Of a DNA stretch of 24,606 nt, positions 7,760-15,227 are shown in pieces. The stretch covers positions 1-24,606 of the forward strand of contig JACXUE010000037.1 in assembly GCA_014764075.1 (NCBI GenBank), in the 5' to 3' direction. The stretch comes from Sulfuricurvum sp. (lineage in GTDB: Bacteria; Campylobacterota; Campylobacteria; Campylobacterales; Sulfurimonadaceae). Positions within the stretch are counted from its first letter, which is position 1. Every line of letters starts with the position of its first letter. A model generated the notes under the pieces. The model did no database searches. It was given only the letters and a program-made list of their open reading frames with translations, and had not been told where the DNA came from. The position numbers and the translations under genes were made by a program.

Positions 7760-8455
7760 ATGGCTGGAAAACGCTATAAACAACTTAGTGAGAAAATTGA
7801 TTTGAGCAAAAGCTACTCTGTAGCGGATGCGTCAGTATTTGTTAAGGAACTTAAATCGGCTAAATTTGACGAAACCGTTGAAATTGCATTAAATCTTGGA
7901 GTTGATCCGCGTCACGCCGACCAAATGATCCGTGGTGCCGTAGTGCTTCCTCATGGTACAGGAAAAGTGGTTCGTGTTGCGGTATTCGCAAAAGGTGCAA
8001 AAGTAGATGAAGCAAAAAATGCAGGCGCAGACATCGTTGGTGCTGAAGATTTGGTTGAGCAAATCAAAGCAGGTAACATCAACTTTGACATCGTTGTTGC
8101 TGCTCCTGATTGTATGGGTCTTGTTGGTCAAGTAGGTCGTATCCTCGGGCCAAAAGGGTTGATGCCAAACCCAAAAACCGGAACCGTAACCCCTGATATC
8201 GCAAAAGCGGTTAGCAACGTTAAAGGGGGACAAGTGAACTTCCGTGTTGATAAAAAAGGGAATATCCACGCGGGTATCGGTAAAGTGAGCTTTGATTCTG
8301 AGAAACTTGCAGAAAACATCAAAGCTTTTGTTGCCGCTATCAACCGTGCAAAACCATCAACTGCAAAAGGGCGCTACATCAAAAACGCAGTTTTGTCATT
8401 GACAATGAGCCCTGCAATTAAATTTGAAACACAAGAACTTTTGGATATTCGTTAA
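7760..8455 (+). CDS. rplA: Ribosomal protein L1
   Basis: L1 forms the mobile stalk at the ribosomal E site and is a translational repressor of its own operon in well-studied bacteria. The 231-residue product is full length. It shows the signatures GVDPRHADQMIRG and VVLPHGTGK, then LGPKGLMPNPKTGTVT, and the terminal block LSLTMSPAIKFET. GGAG precedes the ATG. It follows rplK after 65 bases. Confidence 0.98.
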   Translation: MAGKRYKQLSEKIDLSKSYSVADASVFVKELKSAKFDETVEIALNLGVDPRHADQMIRGAVVLPHGTGKVVRVAVFAKGAKVDEAKNAGADIVGAEDLVEQIKAGNINFDIVVAAPDCMGLVGQVGRILGPKGLMPNPKTGTVTPDIAKAVSNVKGGQVNFRVDKKGNIHAGIGKVSFDSEKLAENIKAFVAAINRAKPSTAKGRYIKNAVLSLTMSPAIKFETQELLDIR

Positions 8456-8577
8456 TCGTTCTTTACCCGCGAAGCACCGCTTCGCTTTATCTTATGGACT
8501 GAAGACAGTAGGGGGTTTAGGCCTTAATTAGAAGATTTCTGCCCCGCTTGAAGTTGTATGTCTGGAAAGGAGAAACA
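8456..8577 (+). promoter_or_regulatory. L10 leader region (rplJ 5' UTR)
   Basis: The 122-base spacer before rplJ has the size and position of the L10 leader, where the L10-L7/L12 complex binds its own mRNA to repress translation. A perfect hairpin GCGAAGC-ACC-GCTTCGC lies at 8469-8485, followed by TTTAT. A G5 run near 8511-8515 and a CCCC run near 8542-8545 could pair in a longer arm. AAGGAG near 8567-8572 serves rplJ. The assignment rests on position and hairpins, not on a covariance match. Confidence 0.5.
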
Positions 8578-9063
8578 ATGAATAAAGCACAAAAATCCGA
8601 GATTGTAAATGCTCTAACCGAAGAGTTCAAATCATCTGCAGCGGTTATTATGTGCGATTACCGTGGTTTGACAGTTTCAGAACTTGAAGAACTACGTAAA
8701 ATCGCGCGTGCAAAAGATGCAAAAGTTCAAGTTGTAAAAAATACACTTGCTACTATCGCTCTTAGTAACGCTGAAATGAGTGGTATCGAAATTAAAGATA
8801 CCAACATCTTCGTATGGGGTTCAGATGCGATTGCGGCGTCAAAAACGGCGGTTGATTTTGCTAAATCGAATGATAAATTTGTCATCCGTACAGCATATAT
8901 CGACGGTCAAGTTGCTGATGAAAAAAAGGTTCAAGCTTTTGCTACCCTTCCGGGTCGCGAAGAGTTGCTTGGAATGCTCGCATCTGTATGGATGGGACCG
9001 GTTCGCAACTTCACAATCGGACTCGATGCGCTTAAACGCAAAAAAGAAGAAAACGCAGCGTAA
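8578..9063 (+). CDS. rplJ: Ribosomal protein L10
   Basis: L10 is the stalk protein that holds L7/L12 dimers on the 50S subunit. I chose ATG 8578, giving 161 residues, because AAGGAG lies 5 bases upstream and MNKAQKSEIV is the usual start; an upstream in-frame ATG at 8548 lies inside the leader. The N domain shows CDYRGLTVSELEELR and VVKNTLATIA. The C-terminal helix (FTIGLDALKRKKEE) is the docking site for L7/L12 dimers. Its normal length matters because its partner L7/L12 is damaged in the next gene. Confidence 0.97.
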   Translation: MNKAQKSEIVNALTEEFKSSAAVIMCDYRGLTVSELEELRKIARAKDAKVQVVKNTLATIALSNAEMSGIEIKDTNIFVWGSDAIAASKTAVDFAKSNDKFVIRTAYIDGQVADEKKVQAFATLPGREELLGMLASVWMGPVRNFTIGLDALKRKKEENAA

Positions 9064-9130
9064 TTTTAATTTCGCTGCTTAAAATCGCCGATAGAATTGG
9101 CAAAAATTAACATATTCATAGGAGAATACA

Positions 9131-9445
9131 ATGGCTGTAACTAAAGAAGATGTTCTTGAGTTTATCTCAAACTTGTCTGTTCTTGAGCTTTCTGAGCTTG
9201 TAAAAGAATTCGAAGAAAAATTTGGTGTTTCTGCTCAACCAGTAGCGGTTGCTGGTGGTGCTGTTGCCTCTGCAGCTGTCGAAGAAGAAAAAACTGAATT
9301 TGATGTTATCTTGAAAGACGGCGGAGACAAAAAAATCAACGTTATCAAAGTCGTTCGTGCGATGACCGGTCTTGGACTTAAAGAGGCTAAAGATGCGGTT
9401 GAAGGTGCACCTACAACTCTTAAAGAAGGTATCTCTAAACAAGAT
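9131..9445 (+). pseudogene. rplL: L7/L12 coding segment lacking its 3' end, joined to rpoB
   Basis: Codons 1-105 encode ribosomal protein L7/L12: the N-terminal dimerization domain, the Ala/Gly/Val-rich hinge (about 38-52), and most of the factor-binding C-terminal domain (FDVILKDGG, VVRAMTGLGLKEAKDAVEGAP, TTLKEGISK). The family normally has 120-125 residues and goes on with an acidic/lysine-rich helix and a last strand ending near AKVEVK. These are absent: after D105 the reading frame continues directly as RpoB. AGGAGA precedes the ATG. As written, the locus encodes no free L7/L12, which is needed in several copies per ribosome, so this is either an assembly deletion or a fusion that requires another rplL elsewhere. 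Confidence 0.85.
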
Positions 9446-12400
9446 TTAAACACTCTTCACTCCGGAAACCGCTTGCGTGTCGATTTCGCGAAAACTCCCC
9501 AACAAATTGAAGTACCGAATCTATTGCAACTTCAACAAAGTTCATTCGAATCATTTTTGATGTTAGATCAAAAAGATCGTTCTAAAAGCGGTATAGAGCG
9601 CGTATTTCAGTCGGTTTTCCCTATTCATGATTCACAAAATCGTCTCTCTTTGGAATATTTGGGTTCAGAAGTAGGACGACCTAAATATACCGTACGTGAA
9701 TGTATGGAACGCGGCTTGACCTATTCGGTATCGCTCCGTATGAAAACACGTCTCATGATTTGGGATCGTGACGAAAATACCAAAGAAAAAACCGGTGTTA
9801 AAGATATCAAAGAACAAACGATCTTTATCCGCGATATCCCTTTGATGACAGATCGCACATCGTTTGTTATCAATGGTGTTGAACGTGTCGTCGTTAATCA
9901 GCTTCACCGTTCACCAGGGGTTATTTTCAAAGAAGAAGAGTCAACCACAGCCGGAAGCAAAATGATTTTCACCGGTCAGATTATCCCTGACCGAGGCTCA
10001 TGGCTCTACTTTGAGTATGATCCAAAAGATATTCTTTATATGCGTATCAACAAACGCCGTAAAGTGCCGGTTACGATTATGTTCCGTGCTCTTGGATACA
10101 GCAAACAAGATATCCTTAAAATGTTCTATCCGCTACAAAGGATCCGAGTTGAGAACAATAAATATTTAATGGATTTCGATCCTGAACATTTTGCAGGGCG
10201 TCTTGGATATGATTTGGTCGATGCGGATGGCAAACTCCTTGTTGCGGCAGGGAAACGTCTATCTACTAAAAAAGCCGAAAAATTGATCTCTGAGGGTGTG
10301 ACGTCGATCCAGTATCCAATCGAAACATTGATCGAGCGCCATTTGGCTGAGCCGATCATCGACGCTGAAACCGGTGAAGTGATGTTTGACACCATGACGC
10401 AATTGGATGAGACGAAGCTTAAAAAGATGATTGAAGCGGGCGTTAAAGAGTTTGTGATCGCCAATGACCTCGCAGAGGGTCATGACAGTGCGATCATAAA
10501 TGCGTTTATTGCCGATGCCGATTCACTCAAATTGCTCAAACAAACCGAAACGATTGAGGATGAAAACGATCTTGCGGCGATCCGTATTTATAAAGTGATG
10601 CGACCGGGTGAGCCGGTTACCAAAGAGGCGGCAAAATTATTTGTCAATCAACTCTTCTTTGATCCTGAGCGGTATGATCTAACCCGAGTCGGTCGTATGA
10701 AAATGAACCACAAGCTCGGACTCAATGTTCCTGAGTACGTGACCGTTTTGACCCATGAAGATATTATTAATACCGTTAAATACGTTGTAAAAGTCAAAAA
10801 CGGGCAAGGTCATATCGATGACCGTGACCACCTAGGTAACCGTCGTATCCGTTCAATCGGTGAGTTGCTCGGTAACGAGTTGCATAACGGTTTGATCAAA
10901 ATGCAAAAAGCGATCAAAGATAAACTCTCAACGATGAGCGGACCGACTACCGAGTTGATGCCGCACGATTTAATCAACTCGAAAATGATCACATCAACCA
11001 TAATGGAGTTCTTCAGTGGCGGACAATTGTCGCAATTCATGGATCAAACAAATCCGTTGTCGGAAGTGACCCATAAACGTCGTCTATCGGCACTTGGGGA
11101 GGGTGGTCTTGTTAAAGAGCGTGCCGGATTTGAAGTGCGTGACGTTCACCCGACTCATTACGGTCGTATCTGTCCGATTGAGACTCCAGAGGGACAAAAT
11201 ATCGGTTTGATCAATACGTTGGCGACCTACTCAAAAGTGAATGAGCACGGATTTATCGAAGCGCCGTACAATGTTGTTAAAGACGGCGTGGTTACGAATG
11301 AGGTAGTTTATCTAACGGCAACCCAAGAAGAGGGGAAAATTATCGCTGCGGCATCAAGCCGTATCGATGAAAACGGTAACTTTTTGGATGATTTGGTTGA
11401 GATCCGCCAAGACGGAGAGATCATTCTTAAATCGCCAAAAGAGTGTGAACTCCGCGATTTAACTCCACACATGGTTGTCGGGGTTGCGGCAAGTTTGATT
11501 CCATTTTTGGAACACGATGACGCGAACCGTGCCTTGATGGGATCGAACATGCAACGTCAAGCGGTACCGTTATTGCGCCCTGAAGCACCGATGGTCGGAA
11601 CGGGTGTTGAGAAATTAGTTGCCCGTGACTCATGGGAGTGCGTCAAGGCAGAGCGAGGCGGTATCGTTGAAAAAGTAGATTCTAAACATATCTACGTTAT
11701 GGGAGAAGATGAAGACGGAACGTTTATTGATTATTATCCGTTGCAAAAAAATCTCCGTACCAACCAAAATACGACGTTTTTACAAAAACCGATCGTCAAA
11801 CAAGGTCAATTTGTCACCAAAGGGCAAATCATCGCAGATGGTCCTAACATGGACCAAGGTGAGTTGGCTCTAGGGATCAATGCGCTCGTTGCGTTCATGC
11901 CGTGGAATGGATACAACTTCGAGGATGCGATCGTTATGTCTGAGCGTATGATCCGCGAAGACGCATTTACTTCGGTACATATTTATGAAAAAGAGGCGGA
12001 AGCACGCGAACTCAAACACGGTGTCGAAGAGATCACTCGTGATATCCCGAATGTACGTGACGAGGAGTTGGCACACTTGGATGAAAGCGGTATCGTCAAA
12101 ATCGGTACTTACGTCAAAGGCGGGATGATCCTCGTTGGTAAAGTTTCTCCGAAAGGTGAGGTAAAACCGACTCCGGAAGAGCGTCTTCTTCGTGCAATCT
12201 TTGGTGAAAAAGCGGGTCACGTCGTCAACAAGTCACTCTACTGTACGCCAAGCATGGAAGGGGTTGTTGTCGATGTTAAAGTATTCACCAAAAAAGGGTA
12301 TGACAAAGATCCGCGTACTCTTGAACTTGAAAAACAAGAGCGTGATGAACTTGAACGCGAGCATTATGACCGATTGTTGATGATCGACAAAGAGGAGATG

Positions 12401-13588
12401 CTCCGTATTGTTTCGTTATTGACGAAACATCCGTTGCTCAGTGATGTTACAATCAACGGTAATGAGTATAAAGCGGGTGAAAACGTCAAAGCCGAAGATC
12501 TCAAAGAGGTCAATCGATTTGCGATGAACAATGTCGTCAAAGCTTTCAGCGACGATGTTCAAGAGAAGTATAATCAAACTAAAAATCACTTCCAAAAAGA
12601 GAAGAAAAAATTCCGTGACGAGCACGAAGAGAAACTCTCTATCCTGGAAAAAGATGATATTTTGCCTAACGGCGTCGTAAAATACGTTAAAGTCTACATT
12701 GCGACCAAACGTAAACTCAAAGTCGGGGATAAAATGGCGGGTCGTCACGGAAATAAAGGTATCGTATCGACGATCGTTCCGCAAGTTGACATGCCGTACA
12801 TGGCAAACGGCCGTTCAGTCGACGTCTGTCTCAATCCGCTCGGGGTTCCATCGCGTATGAATATCGGGCAAATTCTTGAGATGCACCTTGGTATGGTTGG
12901 AAAAGAGCTTGGCTACCAAATCCAAGACATTTTTGAAGCAAAACAAAAAGAGTTTATTTCTGAATTGCGTACTAAAATGATCTCTTTTGCGGACGTTGCC
13001 GGTCTTATGGATGCTGCTAATGCGATTGGTGCAATGGACGATGAGACACTTCTTGGATATGCGCAAGATTGGGCTAAAGGGGTTAAATTCGCCACACCGA
13101 TTTTTGAGGGTGTAACAGAAGAAGAGTTTGGCAAATTGTTTGAATTGGCTAAGCTTGACAGTGACGGTAAAATGCAACTGTTTGACGGCAAAACGGGTGA
13201 ACCGCTTAAAGAGCGTGTTAATGTCGGATACATGTATATGCTTAAACTTCACCACTTGGTCGATGAGAAAGTTCACGCCCGTTCAACCGGACCATACTCA
13301 CTCGTTACCCAACAACCGGTGGGTGGTAAAGCGCTCTTCGGAGGACAACGTTTTGGGGAGATGGAAGTTTGGGCATTGGAAGCATACGGTGCTTCTGCAG
13401 TACTTAAAGAGATGCTTACCATTAAATCGGATGATGTTGATGGACGTGTACGTGCGTACAAAGCGATTACAAAAGGTGAGAGCGTACCGGCATCCGGTAT
13501 CCCTGAAACCCTTTTCGTATTAACCAAAGAACTCCAGTCGTTGGCACTGGATGTAGAGATTTTTGACGAGGTGGATGACAATGAGTAA
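9131..13588 (+). CDS. rpoB: RNA polymerase beta subunit fused in frame behind truncated L7/L12
   Basis: From L106 to the end (about 1,380 residues) this is a full-length beta subunit beginning LNTLHSGNRLRVDF, which lacks only its initiator Met. The catalytic and rifampicin-site landmarks are intact: FFSGGQLSQFMDQTNPLSE and HKRRLSALG (about residues 627-655 of the fusion), GRICPIETPEGQNIGLI, and KMAGRHGNKGIVS (about 1201). No rifampicin-resistance change is obvious in this cluster. The rpoB start codon, ribosome-binding site and rplL-rpoB spacer are all missing at 9445/9446. An in-frame TTG at 9473 with GGA upstream is a conceivable internal start. The stop overlaps the rpoC ATG by 8 bases, indicating coupled translation; rpoB and rpoC are not fused. 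Confidence 0.93.
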   Translation: MAVTKEDVLEFISNLSVLELSELVKEFEEKFGVSAQPVAVAGGAVASAAVEEEKTEFDVILKDGGDKKINVIKVVRAMTGLGLKEAKDAVEGAPTTLKEGISKQDLNTLHSGNRLRVDFAKTPQQIEVPNLLQLQQSSFESFLMLDQKDRSKSGIERVFQSVFPIHDSQNRLSLEYLGSEVGRPKYTVRECMERGLTYSVSLRMKTRLMIWDRDENTKEKTGVKDIKEQTIFIRDIPLMTDRTSFVINGVERVVVNQLHRSPGVIFKEEESTTAGSKMIFTGQIIPDRGSWLYFEYDPKDILYMRINKRRKVPVTIMFRALGYSKQDILKMFYPLQRIRVENNKYLMDFDPEHFAGRLGYDLVDADGKLLVAAGKRLSTKKAEKLISEGVTSIQYPIETLIERHLAEPIIDAETGEVMFDTMTQLDETKLKKMIEAGVKEFVIANDLAEGHDSAIINAFIADADSLKLLKQTETIEDENDLAAIRIYKVMRPGEPVTKEAAKLFVNQLFFDPERYDLTRVGRMKMNHKLGLNVPEYVTVLTHEDIINTVKYVVKVKNGQGHIDDRDHLGNRRIRSIGELLGNELHNGLIKMQKAIKDKLSTMSGPTTELMPHDLINSKMITSTIMEFFSGGQLSQFMDQTNPLSEVTHKRRLSALGEGGLVKERAGFEVRDVHPTHYGRICPIETPEGQNIGLINTLATYSKVNEHGFIEAPYNVVKDGVVTNEVVYLTATQEEGKIIAAASSRIDENGNFLDDLVEIRQDGEIILKSPKECELRDLTPHMVVGVAASLIPFLEHDDANRALMGSNMQRQAVPLLRPEAPMVGTGVEKLVARDSWECVKAERGGIVEKVDSKHIYVMGEDEDGTFIDYYPLQKNLRTNQNTTFLQKPIVKQGQFVTKGQIIADGPNMDQGELALGINALVAFMPWNGYNFEDAIVMSERMIREDAFTSVHIYEKEAEARELKHGVEEITRDIPNVRDEELAHLDESGIVKIGTYVKGGMILVGKVSPKGEVKPTPEERLLRAIFGEKAGHVVNKSLYCTPSMEGVVVDVKVFTKKGYDKDPRTLELEKQERDELEREHYDRLLMIDKEEMLRIVSLLTKHPLLSDVTINGNEYKAGENVKAEDLKEVNRFAMNNVVKAFSDDVQEKYNQTKNHFQKEKKKFRDEHEEKLSILEKDDILPNGVVKYVKVYIATKRKLKVGDKMAGRHGNKGIVSTIVPQVDMPYMANGRSVDVCLNPLGVPSRMNIGQILEMHLGMVGKELGYQIQDIFEAKQKEFISELRTKMISFADVAGLMDAANAIGAMDDETLLGYAQDWAKGVKFATPIFEGVTEEEFGKLFELAKLDSDGKMQLFDGKTGEPLKERVNVGYMYMLKLHHLVDEKVHARSTGPYSLVTQQPVGGKALFGGQRFGEMEVWALEAYGASAVLKEMLTIKSDDVDGRVRAYKAITKGESVPASGIPETLFVLTKELQSLALDVEIFDEVDDNE

Positions 13589-15227
13589 ATTAGTACCGGT
13601 TTCCGTAACTGAAGAGAATCGTCCGACGGATATTAAACAGCTTCAATTTCGCCTTGCGTCTCCAGAGAAAATCCTCTCATGGAGTCACGGTGAAGTAAAA
13701 AAACCTGAAACAATCAACTATCGTACCCTTAAACCGGAGCGGGATGGATTGTTTTGTGCGAAAATTTTCGGTCCGGTTCGTGATTACGAGTGTTTGTGCG
13801 GAAAATACAAAAAGATGCGCTACAAGGGTGTTGTGTGCGAAAAATGTGGTGTTGAGGTCACTTCCGCTAAAGTTCGCCGTACCCGTATGGGACACATCGA
13901 CTTGGTTACACCGGTAGCGCATATTTGGTATGTCAGTTCACTTCCAAGCCGTATTGGAACACTCCTTGGTGTCAAAATGAAGGATCTTGAGCGCGTATTG
14001 TATTACGAAGCATACATCGTCAAAAACGGTGGAGAGGCGTATTACGATGGTGAGCAAACTTCACCTGTTTTAAAATACGATGTTTTGAACGAGGAGCAAT
14101 ACCGTACTCTCGTACAACGCTACGGAGATAGCGGTTTTGTCGCTGAGATGGGCGGACAAGTGGTTCGTGATTTATTAGATGAACTCGATTTGGTTGATCT
14201 TTTCTCTGCCTTGAAAGAGGAAGTTGCGGCAACCAACTCAGAAGCAAAACGCAAAACAATCGTTAAACGTCTTAAAGTCATCGAATCGTTTTTGAACTCG
14301 GGGAACAACCCTGCATGGATGATGCTTACCGCGTTGCCGGTTCTTCCCCCTGAACTTCGTCCGCTGGTAAGCTTGGACGGCGGAAAATTCGCGGTATCGG
14401 ATGTTAATGACCTCTATCGCCGTGTCATCAATCGAAATCAGCGTTTGAAACGTTTGATCGAACTTGAAGCGCCGGAAATTATCGTGCGGAACGAAAAACG
14501 GATGTTGCAAGAAGCGGTAGATGCGTTGTTTGACAACGGTCGTCGTGCAAACGCCGTTAAAGGGGCAAACAAACGTCCGTTGAAATCTCTCTCTGAGATC
14601 ATCAAAGGGAAACAAGGGCGCTTCCGTCAAAACCTTCTCGGTAAGCGTGTTGACTTCTCGGGACGTTCAGTTATTGTCGTCGGACCAAATCTTCAAATGG
14701 ATCAGTGTGGATTGCCCAAACAAATGGCGTTGGAACTTTTCAAGCCGCATTTGATCGCAAAACTCGAAGACAAAGGATATGCGACCACCGTAAAAGCGGC
14801 GAAAAAAATGATCGAAGAGAAAACGAACGAAGTATGGGAATGTCTTGCTGAGATCGTTGAGGGGTATCCGGTTATGCTTAACCGTGCGCCGACACTTCAC
14901 AAACTCTCGATTCAAGCGTTCCATCCGAAGCTGATCGACGGTAAAGCGATCCAATTGCACCCGCTCGTCTGTGCGGCGTTCAATGCGGACTTTGACGGTG
15001 ACCAAATGGCGGTTCACGTGCCGTTGTCAGCTGAAGCGATCGCCGAAGCAAAAGTATTGATGCTCTCGTCAATGAATATTTTGCTCCCTGCATCGGGTAA
15101 AGCGATCGCTACTCCGTCACAAGATATGGTCTTGGGTCTTTATTATTTGACACTCGGTAAAAACGACGTTAAGGGTTCTAACAAACTCTTTTTTGCAATC
15201 GATCCTTCCGGAGTTCGTTCCTGTTGA
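13581..15227 (+). CDS. rpoC: RNA polymerase beta' subunit, N-terminal part (frame broken)
   Basis: This 548-residue frame is the first third of beta'. ATG 13581 gives MSKLVPVSVTEEN; it overlaps the end of rpoB by 8 bases, and the six codons before it belong to the rpoB overlap. The zinc ribbon (C71, C73, C86, C89), the FSGRSVIVVGP region, RAPTLHKLSI, and the absolutely conserved Mg2+-binding motif NADFDGD (468-474) are intact. Authentic sequence ends at KLFF (about 535-538), followed by about ten unrelated residues and a stop. Relatives continue here with about 40 residues that include a conserved T-x-G-R segment leading to ILPxFVP. That stretch is absent and the rest of the gene continues in the +1 frame. 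Confidence 0.9.
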   Translation: MSKLVPVSVTEENRPTDIKQLQFRLASPEKILSWSHGEVKKPETINYRTLKPERDGLFCAKIFGPVRDYECLCGKYKKMRYKGVVCEKCGVEVTSAKVRRTRMGHIDLVTPVAHIWYVSSLPSRIGTLLGVKMKDLERVLYYEAYIVKNGGEAYYDGEQTSPVLKYDVLNEEQYRTLVQRYGDSGFVAEMGGQVVRDLLDELDLVDLFSALKEEVAATNSEAKRKTIVKRLKVIESFLNSGNNPAWMMLTALPVLPPELRPLVSLDGGKFAVSDVNDLYRRVINRNQRLKRLIELEAPEIIVRNEKRMLQEAVDALFDNGRRANAVKGANKRPLKSLSEIIKGKQGRFRQNLLGKRVDFSGRSVIVVGPNLQMDQCGLPKQMALELFKPHLIAKLEDKGYATTVKAAKKMIEEKTNEVWECLAEIVEGYPVMLNRAPTLHKLSIQAFHPKLIDGKAIQLHPLVCAAFNADFDGDQMAVHVPLSAEAIAEAKVLMLSSMNILLPASGKAIATPSQDMVLGLYYLTLGKNDVKGSNKLFFAIDPSGVRSC

